From NCBI GenBank assembly GCA_965224095.1, contig OZ245039.1:1922001-1986000 (forward strand): DNA of 64,000 bases, read 5' to 3'. Positions 35,543 through 45,298 of this stretch are shown here, piece after piece. This DNA comes from JBPEWY01 sp965224095 (GTDB lineage Bacteria; Bacteroidota; Bacteroidia; Flavobacteriales; Flavobacteriaceae). Below the pieces are notes generated by a model. That model was not told the DNA's origin. It saw only the letters and a list, made by a program, of their open reading frames with translations, and made no database searches. Each line of letters starts with the position of its first letter. The stretch's first letter is position 1. The translations under genes were made by a program, and so were the position numbers.

Positions 35543-36445
35543 TTATTTGAGCTCAAAGGTGGTACTGGCTATTAATTGTTGGTTGAAGTAAATTTGGATT
35601 TGATAATCTCCGGGAACAAGTTGGTCTTCAGATACCGAAATAAAATCGCAAACGGCCAGAGGTTCATTCTTGTAAAGTACTATGGTTTTTTTACTAAAAT
35701 CCTGATTATTGGCCGTCATAAAACTACCCATATTAGGTACGGTATTTCCATTTGGATCAATAAATCGCAGATAAAACTCTTTTTCACCGGAACTTACCAT
35801 AGGATTGGGTGAAATTGTAAAACACGCTCTGATACGCTGCACTTTGCCCGCTCGCTTGGTTTCTATTAAATTCCCGTTAGGGCGTATTAAATAGGCATTT
35901 CCCTCCAGGTCAACCAATTGCAAATTAGATGCATCTTTAGCATTACGCTGTTGTATTTCTTGTTGAGCTTTTATTTCTTCCTGTTCCTGTTCACTATAAC
36001 GGGTTACACTATCACTTAAATCGGCAATGGTAGTTTTAGCAGAACCAATTTCTTCCTGAAATACTTCATTATTCTTTTTAAGTGTATCAACTAACCTGCG
36101 CAGTTCCTTATTTTGACGTTGAAGAGCAACTACCCGGTTTCTGTAGTTTTGCATCTGATTGGCAACTTTTTCCAGGTCTGCAATGGAATCAAGAAGTCGT
36201 TGAATTCGTTCCTGAGATCGTTGAATATCCAGTGAGTACTGTTCATTTTCCGCGGCAAGCGTATTAAGGCTCTTTTTTACATCTTCAAATTCAGCTTTAA
36301 TAACTTCCCGCTCCATAGCCAGCCCGTCTAATTCCTTTTTTACCTGACGGTTATTAAAGAAAAAAATAGCCGCTAATGCTAACACCGCTAACAGCAATAT
36401 CCCTATTATGACCTTAAGATCAAATTGCTTGTGTTGACCCTCCAT
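35543..36445 (-). CDS. Membrane-anchored coiled-coil protein, unrecognised
   Basis: A 300-aa protein. A short cytosolic start is followed by one membrane helix (about 10-29, LKVIIGILLLAVLALAAIFFF), then a long coiled coil (about 32-170) and a C-terminal globular beta domain (about 175-300, with ACFTISPNPMVSSGEKEFYL and DYQIQIYFNQQLIASTTFEL). The topology suggests a single-pass inner-membrane protein with the bulk in the periplasm. I do not recognise a named family, although related proteins are common in flavobacteria. Its start is 38 bases from the divergent comF start. Confidence 0.75.
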   Translation of the reverse strand: MEGQHKQFDLKVIIGILLLAVLALAAIFFFNNRQVKKELDGLAMEREVIKAEFEDVKKSLNTLAAENEQYSLDIQRSQERIQRLLDSIADLEKVANQMQNYRNRVVALQRQNKELRRLVDTLKKNNEVFQEEIGSAKTTIADLSDSVTRYSEQEQEEIKAQQEIQQRNAKDASNLQLVDLEGNAYLIRPNGNLIETKRAGKVQRIRACFTISPNPMVSSGEKEFYLRFIDPNGNTVPNMGSFMTANNQDFSKKTIVLYKNEPLAVCDFISVSEDQLVPGDYQIQIYFNQQLIASTTFELK

Positions 36446-36483
36446 CTAAATTCATTAACTTTATAGTGTAATCTTCTTTTTTT

Positions 36484-37185
36484 GTGTCCCGCAAAGGAAT
36501 AAATATACTAAATGACATCCATACAATCCTATTCCCCAGGGTATGTTTTGGATGTAATGCACACCTGCTTCAAGGTGAACGATATTTATGTACCGTTTGT
36601 CGGCATCATTTACCTTTAACGTACTTTCATCGAGTGGATGAAAATGATGTAATGAAGGTTTTTTACGGCAGGGTTCTGTTGAAAAAAGCTACAAGTTTTT
36701 TGTTTTTTGAGAAAAAAGGCCCCGTACGTGAATTAATTCACTATCTGAAATACAAAAATCAAAAGGAAATCGGTTGTTTTTTGGGTGATTGGATGGGGCA
36801 GGAGCTTAAACAAATCTCAGATTACCGGTCGGTAGATATCGTTATTCCGGTACCCTTACATCCTAAAAAATTGAAACAGCGAGGGTATAACCAAACACAC
36901 TGCTTTGGAAAGGAACTAGCCCGGCATCTGGACGCTCTTTTTCTAGATCGTATTTTAATAAAAACCCATCACACGCCTACCCAAACCACGAAGAAGCGAA
37001 TTACCAGATGGTATTATAAAAAAGGAACTTATACACTAACCGATACCGCTAACCTGCTAAACAAACACATCCTCCTGGTTGACGATATTATTACTACAGG
37101 AGCTACTCTGGAGGCGTGTTCCAAACCATTTCAGGAAATCCCGGGAGTTACTTTAAGTGTTGCCTCTATGGCTTTTACACATTGA
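36484..37185 (+). CDS. comF: ComF-family phosphoribosyltransferase-like protein
   Basis: A 233-aa protein with a GTG start; no ATG is available near the N-terminus. The N-terminal zinc-ribbon-like cysteines are Cys21, Cys24, Cys36 and Cys39. The PRTase domain follows, with VIPVPLHPKKLKQRGYNQ and the PRPP-binding loop ILLVDDIITTGATL near 197. ComF proteins take part in natural DNA uptake, probably in handling single-stranded DNA or recycling nucleotides. The frame of the following lipoprotein overlaps this gene only if an implausible upstream start is used. Confidence 0.93.
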   Translation: MSRKGINILNDIHTILFPRVCFGCNAHLLQGERYLCTVCRHHLPLTYFHRVDENDVMKVFYGRVLLKKATSFLFFEKKGPVRELIHYLKYKNQKEIGCFLGDWMGQELKQISDYRSVDIVIPVPLHPKKLKQRGYNQTHCFGKELARHLDALFLDRILIKTHHTPTQTTKKRITRWYYKKGTYTLTDTANLLNKHILLVDDIITTGATLEACSKPFQEIPGVTLSVASMAFTH

Positions 37186-37237
37186 TTTCCTTCTTACTAA
37201 AAATAATTGTTTCTTTGTTTTGCTTTTAAGTAGTTCT

Positions 37238-38845
37238 ATGCAACGCTGTATAATTTATCTATTTTTTGTTTTTATTTTTTTGGCTTTATATAACTGTGCC
37301 AAACGAGGAACTCCTTCCGGAGGTGACAAAGATGAAACACCCCCGGTAGTGATAAGGGCTGAACCCGAGATGAATACAGTTAGGTTTACAGGGAAAAAAA
37401 TCCGTATTTACTTTGATGAATACATTAAGCTAAAAGATATACAAAAGCAACTTATCGTTTCCCCTCCCCTTCAATACACTCCTGAGATCTCTCCACAGGG
37501 AAGTGCTGCTAAATATTTGGAGATTAAAATAAAAGATACTTTAAAACCTAATACTACCTATGTGTTTAATTTCGGGCAAAGTATTGTGGATAATAATGAA
37601 GGAAACCCTTACGATTATTTTAAATATGTGTTTTCTACCGGAGATTATATCGACTCACTGACCGTTTCGGGCTTTGTCCAGGATGCTTTACTAAAAGAAC
37701 CGGATCCTTATATAAGTGTTATGCTGTATGCAATAGATTCCACCTATACCGATTCGATTATTTACAAGAAGCCTCCCACTTATATTACGAATACCCTGGA
37801 TAGTTTAAAGAGTTTTGAAATTACCAATGTAAAAGCAGGTTCCTACAGGATTCTCGCACTTAAGGATAATGCCGGGAATTATGTTTTTGACCAGCAGTCG
37901 GATAAAATTGCTTTTTTAGATTCCGTAATTCAGGTTCCTTCCGCTTCGCCATATACCCTTACTCTGTTTAAGGAAGCTGCAAACTTTAGGGCCTCCAGGC
38001 CCGTATTGGCCTCTAAAAATAAGATGATTTTTGGATACGAGGGAAATGCAGATAGTATGAAAATACAATTACTCAGTGAAACTCCTGCCGATTACAAATG
38101 GGTGCTGACCAAAGACCGGGAAAAAGACTCTCTGTATTACTGGTTCACACCGTTTGAAGCAGATTCGCTTATTTTTAGAATTCAGAATGATTTTGATATT
38201 GATACATTCACCATCAAAACCCGCGATTTGTATAATGACTCCCTGGTAGTTAAGCCCAATTATTCAGGGAATCTTCCATTGCAGGAAACGTTTGCATTAC
38301 AGCTTAACACTCCTTTAAAAAAACAAGACAGCAGTAAAATAGCGTTACTAAATAAAGACTCGGTATCCGTTGCATTCAAATCAATTATCGATACGGAAGA
38401 TAATGCATTACAACTGGATTTTGATGTATTGCCGGAAGAGCGCTACAGCTTTCGATTACTTCCGGGTGCTCTGGAAGACTTTTTTGGAAATACCAACGAT
38501 ACGCTTTCGTATAATCTTACAACCAAAGCTATTACGGATTATGGCAGTATTCATATTACTTTACAAAATGTAAATACTTTTCCCGTAATTGTCCAACTAA
38601 CCGATGAAAAAGGAAATATGGAACGTGAATTATATGGGAGTGAAGATGCTCAATCATTCCATTTCAGAAACATTGACCCCGGAAAATACCTAATCAGAGT
38701 CATTTACGATACCAATTCAAACGGAAAATGGGATACCGGGAATTATCTGCAAAAACTCCAGCCGGAAAAAGTAATTTACTATCCTGAAATTTTGGATGTG
38801 AGAGAGAATTGGGAGTTAGATCAGACCTTTATTTTATCAAATTAA
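37238..38845 (+). CDS. Ig-like (Big_5) domain lipoprotein
   Basis: Using ATG at 37238 (MQRCIIYLFFVFIFLALYNC) the protein is 535 aa. The signal peptide has a lipobox LALYNC and is followed by AKRGTPSGGDKDETPP, a hallmark of a flavobacterial lipoprotein family. Next comes a Big_5-type Ig-like domain (about 35-140: MNTVRFTGKKIRIYFDEYI, YVFNFGQSIVDNNEGNP). The rest is beta-rich, with an EF-hand-like YDTNSNGKWDTGNY near the C-terminus. Function unknown; the location is probably the outer membrane. Its 3' end overlaps the convergent amidase gene by 17 bases. Confidence 0.85.
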   Translation: MQRCIIYLFFVFIFLALYNCAKRGTPSGGDKDETPPVVIRAEPEMNTVRFTGKKIRIYFDEYIKLKDIQKQLIVSPPLQYTPEISPQGSAAKYLEIKIKDTLKPNTTYVFNFGQSIVDNNEGNPYDYFKYVFSTGDYIDSLTVSGFVQDALLKEPDPYISVMLYAIDSTYTDSIIYKKPPTYITNTLDSLKSFEITNVKAGSYRILALKDNAGNYVFDQQSDKIAFLDSVIQVPSASPYTLTLFKEAANFRASRPVLASKNKMIFGYEGNADSMKIQLLSETPADYKWVLTKDREKDSLYYWFTPFEADSLIFRIQNDFDIDTFTIKTRDLYNDSLVVKPNYSGNLPLQETFALQLNTPLKKQDSSKIALLNKDSVSVAFKSIIDTEDNALQLDFDVLPEERYSFRLLPGALEDFFGNTNDTLSYNLTTKAITDYGSIHITLQNVNTFPVIVQLTDEKGNMERELYGSEDAQSFHFRNIDPGKYLIRVIYDTNSNGKWDTGNYLQKLQPEKVIYYPEILDVRENWELDQTFILSN

Positions 38846-39605
38846 AAATATCACGGTCTTCCAGAAACTTAAATTTATCCCGTTTATTTAAAAGTTCCGG
38901 GCCAGATATTGTCAGGTGTTGAATTTCTTCCTTTTCCATAAATACCATTCGATTTCCCAAAGCGTCATATACGGCCGAATGTCCGGTATATAAATGATTG
39001 TTCTCATCGCTACCTATACGGTTCACCCCTATACAATAACACATATTCTCAATAGCGCGTGCTTTTAGCAAGGTATCCCATGCTTCAATCCTGGGAGCCG
39101 GCCAGTTGGCAACGTAAAGAAGTACTTGATAGTTTACATTATTTCTCGCCCATACAGGGAACCTTAAATCATAACAAATAAGGGGGCAGATACGCCACCC
39201 TAAATACTCCACAATCAACCGATCAGTTCCCGCTGTATACACCTTATCTTCACCGGCCAGTGTAAACGTATGGCGTTTATCGTAATACCATATTTTTCCG
39301 GACGGTTCTGCAAAGATCAATCGGTTATGGAACATATTCTTTTCCTGTATTACAAGACTTCCGACAATTGCAGCGTCATATCTAGCCGCCTCCGATTTCA
39401 TCCATTGAACGGTGGTATCTTCCATTGACTCAGCTACTTGAGCCGGATTCATAGTAAATCCCGTCGAGAACATTTCAGGCAATACAATGATGTTAGTATC
39501 TGCATCGCATTCTGCCAGGAAGCGGGCAATATGTTTAACATTGGCTTCCGGATCTTCCCATTTCAATGCAGTTTGAACCAAAGCAATTTTTAATTGCTCT
39601 TTCAT
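38829..39605 (-). CDS. Nitrilase-superfamily amidohydrolase (omega-amidase YafV-like)
   Basis: A 258-aa member of the carbon-nitrogen hydrolase superfamily. The catalytic triad is visible: Glu44 (IIVLPEMFSTGF), Lys near 110 (IWYYDKRHTF) and Cys near 144 (CPLICYDLRFPVW). The length, together with YVANWPAPRIEAWDTLLKAR and CIGVNRIGSD, matches omega-amidases such as YafV, which hydrolyse alpha-ketoglutaramate and alpha-ketosuccinamate in metabolite repair. It appears to be transcribed alone. Confidence 0.93.
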   Translation of the reverse strand: MKEQLKIALVQTALKWEDPEANVKHIARFLAECDADTNIIVLPEMFSTGFTMNPAQVAESMEDTTVQWMKSEAARYDAAIVGSLVIQEKNMFHNRLIFAEPSGKIWYYDKRHTFTLAGEDKVYTAGTDRLIVEYLGWRICPLICYDLRFPVWARNNVNYQVLLYVANWPAPRIEAWDTLLKARAIENMCYCIGVNRIGSDENNHLYTGHSAVYDALGNRMVFMEKEEIQHLTISGPELLNKRDKFKFLEDRDIFNLIK

Positions 39606-39659
39606 ATAAATAAAAGGATTTATGTATAAAGGTACTTATTAATTAAAACGGAAGCAAGG

Positions 39660-40229
39660 TTAATTCAACCTGTCCGGTGCAAATGCTTTTTTAATGAGCT
39701 CCGTAACCACCGGGTCCAGTGAATCCTTAGCGAATAAGCTTTCAAAATCTTTCTTAAAAAGTTCCAATCTGGATTTATACCGGTCCTTTTCGGAAAGAAC
39801 CTTAAGAGAGTCATCACATATTTGTAATAAGATTTTAACAATTTTCCGCGACACTTTCAGGTTCTCATTTATCTGGTTGAGAAAGCTTTTGGAATAATTC
39901 ACAAAAGTATGGCGGGTACTGGATAATTGCATAAGCGACAGCAAAACCACTTCCCTGATCTCATCAATCGAATTGTAACTGCTAATGGGAAATTTTGTCG
40001 GCTCATTCAATTCTTCATTGGCCAGGATATTAAATGCTGAAACCACAATATCTGTGCAGTCCGCCTTCGAAATATAATAAACATCCAGGCCAAAATTAGT
40101 ATTCACAACAAGTACTTCGTCTTTAATGATATCTATCAGAAAATTTTGCAAAACACGCCCTCTGGTACGGTTAATTACCAGGCTTCTTTTAAAATGTTTT
40201 TGTCGTATTCTAACCAGTCTTAAGTGCAT
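39660..40229 (-). CDS. Hypothetical 189-aa protein
   Basis: I start this gene at ATG 40229 (MHLRLVRIRQKHFKRSLVIN), because the longer frame relies on a TTG. The protein is soluble and helical in its C-terminal two thirds, with no signal peptide or recognised motif. Features are a very basic N-terminus, a beta-like IIKDEVLVVNTNFGLDVYYI segment and a helix-rich remainder (SKSFLNQINENLKVSRKIV). No functional guess is justified. It is separated from the amidase gene by 54 bases on the same strand. Confidence 0.6.
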   Translation of the reverse strand: MHLRLVRIRQKHFKRSLVINRTRGRVLQNFLIDIIKDEVLVVNTNFGLDVYYISKADCTDIVVSAFNILANEELNEPTKFPISSYNSIDEIREVVLLSLMQLSSTRHTFVNYSKSFLNQINENLKVSRKIVKILLQICDDSLKVLSEKDRYKSRLELFKKDFESLFAKDSLDPVVTELIKKAFAPDRLN

Positions 40230-40559
40230 TGTTTTTTTAAATAGTAAAAGCACCAATATTAATTAATACCCTATCAATCCTATTCGTAATAATATAATGT
40301 AAAAGTTTTAAGGTTCTATACTTTTCCAACCTATTACTCAAAAGTACAAGGAAATAATCTGTTAGACAGCCATGAGGAATTGTTATCTTTTATTAGAATA
40401 TAAAATGTTTTTATTTAAAACGATTCTAGGATTTCTGTACCGCACGGCGTTTGTTACTTTTAAAACGCTAAAGTTCATCTTTTTTTAATCTTTACGTTAT
40501 ATAATTCTTACAATTAAATCTTATCTTGTAGACTGTAAACTATTTAACCAAACAACTTT
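40230..40559. other. 330-base AT-rich intergenic region
   Basis: No gene is recognisable. It separates the hypothetical gene from the large nuclease gene and should hold the promoter of the latter. I could not find a clean TAnnTTTG element close to the start at 40560. Confidence 0.5.
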
Positions 40560-43500
40560 ATGAAAAGAGGATTACCCCACATCCTGTTAACAGGATTTTT
40601 GTTTTTTGTAATAAACTCAGTCGCTGCACAAACTGTGTTTATTAATGAAATACACTACGACAATGCAAGTACCGATGTTAACGAGGCTATTGAAATAGCC
40701 GGTCCAAGCGGTACCGATCTTACAGGCTGGACCCTGGTTTTATACAATGGTTCCAGTACCAGCGGAGCTCCTTATAACACGATTAATCTTTCAGGAACGC
40801 TTCCTGATCAACAAAACGGATTTGGAACTTCCGTTACTACGCTTCCAACGAACGGATTGCAAAACGGAGCGCCGGATGGTCTGGCTCTGGTGGATGCCGG
40901 TTCAACCGTTATTCAGTTTTTAAGTTATGAAGGAGTTTTTACAGCTATTGGAGGCCCGGCGGATGGAATGACCAGTACCGATATAGGTGTATCTGAAAGT
41001 TCAGCCACTCCGATAGGTGCTTCTTTGGCCCTTACCGGTACAGGCACACAATACAGTGATTTTACATGGTCGGTAGCAACTACAAACACTTATGGTCAGG
41101 TAAATACCGATCAAATTTTTGGATCCGGGTTTATAACCCCGGTCATTAATGAATTTGTAGAGATTTTATCATCTGCCGATACGGATCTCAGTGAGTACTG
41201 GCTTTTAGAAATTGAAGGTGATGGATCATCTGCCGGAACTGTGGATGAGGTTATTCAATTAGGTACAACCGATGCCAACGGATATTATACCACCGGTTTT
41301 CTAAGTAACGCTTTTGAGAATGGGACCCTTACCCTTTTACTGGTTCATAATTTTACAGGAACACTAGGAAATGATCTGGATACCAATAACGATGGTGTTC
41401 TGGATAGTACTCCCTGGGATGCTCTTATTGACAATATAGGAGTAAACGATGGAGGTGCCAGCGATTTTAATTATGGAAGTATTACACTGGCACAGGGGTT
41501 TGACGGAAGTAGCTTTACCGTTGGAGGAGCATCGAGAATCCCAAATGGAAGCAATACCAATGCCGTATCAGACTGGGTGCGCAATGATTTTGACGGGCAG
41601 GGATTGCCTGGTTTTCCAGCCGCTGTGGCCGATAACGGTGAAGCTATTAATACTCCCAATGCGGAAAACGAAGTGGCAGTGGTTGTCGAACCCATTACCC
41701 TGGTCATTAATGAAATAGATGCTGATACCGATGGTGTTGATGTTATGGAATTTATTGAATTATACGATGGTGGTGTTGGGAATAGCGCATTAGACGGGTA
41801 TACTTTGGTACTGTACAACGGATCTTCGGATACCAGTTATAATGCCTTTGATCTGGATGGATTTTCCACCAATACCAATGGGTATTTTGTTGTAGGAAAT
41901 ACAGCTGTCCCGGGTGTAGATCTCGTAATACCCAGTAATGGGCTTCAAAACGGTGCTGATGCCGTTGCCTTATATCTGGCTGATGCCACCGATTTTCCTA
42001 ACGGGACCGCAGTTACCACAACGGGATTAGAAGATGCCGTGGTATATGACACTAATGACAGTGATGATGCCGGCTTACTCGTATTACTAAATGCGGGCCC
42101 CCAATTAAACGAAGATTTTCTGGGAGATAAAAACACACATTCTCTTCAAAGATATCCTAACGGATCCGGTGGTTTAAGAGATACCTCTACTTTTGTAAAT
42201 GCCATCCCCACACCGGGAGCTGCTAATACAAATGCTACCGAACCCATAACGCTAATTATTAACGAACTGGATGCAGATACTTCCGGTTCTGATGTCCTGG
42301 AATTTGTTGAGTTGTTTGATGGCGGATCGGGAAACACTCCTCTGGACGGGTTTGTTTTAGTGAATTACAACGGAAATGGCGATACCAGTTATAACGCTTT
42401 TGATTTGGACGGTTTTTCTACCAATAGCGAAGGATATTTTGTCATCGGAAATGCCGGAGTTAGTAATGTAGATCTCGTTGTCCCCGGAAATTCATTTCAG
42501 AATGGTGCCGATGCCGTAGCACTTTATTCAGGTGATGCCGCCAATTTTCCAAATGGTACGGCAATTACTCTGGACGGATTGATCGATGCCATTGTTTATG
42601 ATACCAACGACAGTGATGATGCAGGACTTTTGGTGTTGTTGAATGCGGGTCAGTCTCAACTGAATGAGGATATGAACGGAAGCAAGGATACAGAGTCGTT
42701 ACAGCGTATTCCAAACGGATCGGGAGGTGCGAGAAATACCGATGCCTATATTTCCAAAAGTCCAACTCCAGGAATTGCCAATGATGGCGTTGTTAACCCT
42801 GGGGAAATTATCAGTATAGCAGATGCGTATTTAGTACCCGAAGGAAGTACCGTAACCATTACCGGAATCCTAACCGTTGCCGATGAATTTGCAGGTGCCG
42901 CCTTTTTACAGGACAATACTGCAGGAATGGCAGTTTTTGACGAACTCGTTCATGGAGACGGTGTGTTTATGATTGGCGATTCAATTACGGTTACCGGAAC
43001 ACGATCGGCCTTCAGAACTTTAGTACAAATAAGTCCGGTAGATCTTGTTACCGATAATTCTCCGGCAACCACCATAATAGAACCACGACTTATTACCTTA
43101 GCCGAATTGGGGAATTATCCCGGAGAATTGGTGCGTGTGGAAAATGTAAGTTTTCCAAATCCCGGCGATTTGCTCTTCGGCAATTCTAATTACACCTTAA
43201 CCGATTCGAGCGGAAATGGGGAGCTTCGGATTGATAACGATGTTGCATCTTTGGTGGGGTTGGCACAACCTGAAAACTGTACCTTCATTATTGGTGTAGT
43301 TGGAATGTTTGATGGAGTTCCTCAGCTCCTTCCCCGTTTTGAAGCCGATATGCCCTGCGCTGAACCTTTTGTACCTCCCGGTGATACCATAGGGGTTTCA
43401 AAAGAGGACACATTTGATGTAGCTACCTGGAATATTGAGTGGTTTGGTGATGAAAACAATTCACCTCCGGCAGTAAATCCGCTATCCGATCCTATTCAAC

Positions 43501-45164
43501 GCGATAGTGTGGCCAATGTACTAATGCATTTAGATATGGATGTCATAGCTGTAGAAGAAATAGCCGATGATGCCTTGTTTGCGGAATTAGTGAGTTTACT
43601 TCCCGGTTATGATTATATTTTATCGGATGCATTTTCAAATCCGGATGGCTCACCTCCCTTCCAAAAATTAGGATTCATATACAAAACAGCAACCGTAAGC
43701 CCGGTATCTACTCAGGCTTTACTGGAAAGCATACATCCTTTATACAATGGCGGCGACAATAGCGCTCTTGTAGGGTATCCGAGTACTCCCGATCGATTCT
43801 TTGCCAGTGGCCGTCTTCCTTTTCTGATGACAGCAGACATTACTATTAACGGAGAAACAGAACAAATAGATCTTGTGGCATTGCATGCCCGTGCTAATCG
43901 CAGTACAGATCCGCAATTGCGTTATGACATGCGCAAGTATGATGTGGAAGTACTTAAAGATACATTAGATGTGCATTTTGCGGACAGAAATGTAATTTTA
44001 TTAGGAGACTATAATGATGATGTAGATGAAACGGTAGCTGATGTTTCTACCACCATTAGCAGTTTTGAGGCCTATGTAAACGATCCGCTGGATTACAATG
44101 TTATTACTTCCGTGCTCAGTGATGATGGGCGACGTTCTTTTGTTTTTAATACCGATATGATTGATCATATTGCTATTACCAATGAGTTATATCCTAATTA
44201 CCTCGATGGGACGGCCACGGTACATTATGAAGTATACGACAACGATTATACACGAACAGCTTCCGACCACTTCCCGGTATCGGCCCGTTTTCAGATTAAG
44301 CAACTTACTTTAAATGGAATTGTCACAACCCATGTAAGTTGTAACGGGGCTGGCGATGGCATGGCTATCGTGGAAGTTTCAGGAGGAATTCAACCTTATA
44401 GCTATGCATGGAGTAATGGCGCTACTACTGCCAGTATTATGGATCTGAGCCCCGGTGACTACAACGTAACCGTTACAGACTTTCTGGGTGCAGAAGTACA
44501 AGCAGATATTACTATTACAGAACCTCCGGTTCTTGAAGTTACTACTTCGGGCGATACCACGGTTTATTTAGGATATGCCCCGGCAGAGTGCACTACGCTT
44601 TCGGTTACTTCCATTTCAGGAGGCACCGCACCCTATAGTATAGCGTGGAGCACAGGCGATACAACCGGAAATATAATGGTCTGTCCGGAAAGCACTACAG
44701 AATACAGTGTTACAATAACCGATGCCAACGGATGTGAAATAAGGGAGACTATCACGGTTACGGTTATTGATGTGAGATGTGGTAAAAAAGGCGATAAAGT
44801 TGAGATTTGCCATAATGGAAACACCCTGTGTATCGCTTCTGAAGATGTTATATTCCATTTGGCACATGGAGACTCTCTCGGTAATTGCGGTGCGGCACAT
44901 ATAACAAACGTAAGTTTTGTTAAGGTAGCGCCAAACCCGGTTAAGAACGAAGCGTCCGTTTACGTAAACAGTTTAACGGAGGCACAGGTAGTTTTTGCTT
45001 TGTATGATTTTTACGGAAGAGAATGGGGCCGAACATATCAATCTCTACCTTCGGGAGATTCAATAATTAATTTTCAGGTTCAACACTTACAAAGCGGCAT
45101 ATATTTTCTAAAAGCTTATGTAAACGGAGAAATTCAGGAAACCATAACCCTGGTAAAGGAATAA
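40560..45164 (+). CDS. Secreted multidomain nuclease: lamin-tail domains, OB-like domain, EEP nuclease, SprB-like repeats, T9SS signal
   Basis: A 1534-aa protein with a signal peptide (to ~23, SVAAQ). Lamin-tail domains start at about 25 and 195, and two near-identical ones at about 378 and 560 (NEIDADTDGVDVMEFIELYD; NELDADTSGSDVLEFVELFD). A YhcR-like OB fold occupies about 750-920. The EEP nuclease domain spans about 953-1245: ATWNIEWFGDENN, VIAVEEIADD with the metal-binding Glu, ILLGDYNDDVDE and the final ASDHFPVSARF. SprB-like repeats follow (about 1250-1404), then a small module with KVEICHNGNTLCIA and HLAHGDSLGNC, and a type A T9SS sorting domain from 1455 (VAPNPVKNEASVYV). It is predicted to be exported and surface-bound, degrading extracellular DNA or RNA; nuclease activity is inferred from the conserved residues. 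Confidence 0.92.
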   Translation: MKRGLPHILLTGFLFFVINSVAAQTVFINEIHYDNASTDVNEAIEIAGPSGTDLTGWTLVLYNGSSTSGAPYNTINLSGTLPDQQNGFGTSVTTLPTNGLQNGAPDGLALVDAGSTVIQFLSYEGVFTAIGGPADGMTSTDIGVSESSATPIGASLALTGTGTQYSDFTWSVATTNTYGQVNTDQIFGSGFITPVINEFVEILSSADTDLSEYWLLEIEGDGSSAGTVDEVIQLGTTDANGYYTTGFLSNAFENGTLTLLLVHNFTGTLGNDLDTNNDGVLDSTPWDALIDNIGVNDGGASDFNYGSITLAQGFDGSSFTVGGASRIPNGSNTNAVSDWVRNDFDGQGLPGFPAAVADNGEAINTPNAENEVAVVVEPITLVINEIDADTDGVDVMEFIELYDGGVGNSALDGYTLVLYNGSSDTSYNAFDLDGFSTNTNGYFVVGNTAVPGVDLVIPSNGLQNGADAVALYLADATDFPNGTAVTTTGLEDAVVYDTNDSDDAGLLVLLNAGPQLNEDFLGDKNTHSLQRYPNGSGGLRDTSTFVNAIPTPGAANTNATEPITLIINELDADTSGSDVLEFVELFDGGSGNTPLDGFVLVNYNGNGDTSYNAFDLDGFSTNSEGYFVIGNAGVSNVDLVVPGNSFQNGADAVALYSGDAANFPNGTAITLDGLIDAIVYDTNDSDDAGLLVLLNAGQSQLNEDMNGSKDTESLQRIPNGSGGARNTDAYISKSPTPGIANDGVVNPGEIISIADAYLVPEGSTVTITGILTVADEFAGAAFLQDNTAGMAVFDELVHGDGVFMIGDSITVTGTRSAFRTLVQISPVDLVTDNSPATTIIEPRLITLAELGNYPGELVRVENVSFPNPGDLLFGNSNYTLTDSSGNGELRIDNDVASLVGLAQPENCTFIIGVVGMFDGVPQLLPRFEADMPCAEPFVPPGDTIGVSKEDTFDVATWNIEWFGDENNSPPAVNPLSDPIQRDSVANVLMHLDMDVIAVEEIADDALFAELVSLLPGYDYILSDAFSNPDGSPPFQKLGFIYKTATVSPVSTQALLESIHPLYNGGDNSALVGYPSTPDRFFASGRLPFLMTADITINGETEQIDLVALHARANRSTDPQLRYDMRKYDVEVLKDTLDVHFADRNVILLGDYNDDVDETVADVSTTISSFEAYVNDPLDYNVITSVLSDDGRRSFVFNTDMIDHIAITNELYPNYLDGTATVHYEVYDNDYTRTASDHFPVSARFQIKQLTLNGIVTTHVSCNGAGDGMAIVEVSGGIQPYSYAWSNGATTASIMDLSPGDYNVTVTDFLGAEVQADITITEPPVLEVTTSGDTTVYLGYAPAECTTLSVTSISGGTAPYSIAWSTGDTTGNIMVCPESTTEYSVTITDANGCEIRETITVTVIDVRCGKKGDKVEICHNGNTLCIASEDVIFHLAHGDSLGNCGAAHITNVSFVKVAPNPVKNEASVYVNSLTEAQVVFALYDFYGREWGRTYQSLPSGDSIINFQVQHLQSGIYFLKAYVNGEIQETITLVKE

Positions 45165-45184
45165 GTATTTCATGTTTTTATTAC

Positions 45185-45214
45185 AAACGGTCGCCTGTCA
45201 GGCGGCCGTTTTTT
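45185..45214 (+). terminator. Intrinsic terminator after the large nuclease gene
   Basis: AACGGTCGCCTG and CAGGCGGCCGTT pair over 12 bases with a single T-G wobble and a one-base T between the arms, followed by a run of T residues. It lies 20 bases after the stop at 45164. Confidence 0.85.
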
Positions 45215-45298
45215 GTCTTAATAATACCGTTTTAAACACTTCTCCAGCACTTACTTTAAAAATACTACCATTCTATTTTAAAATTATCAAAGTGGATC

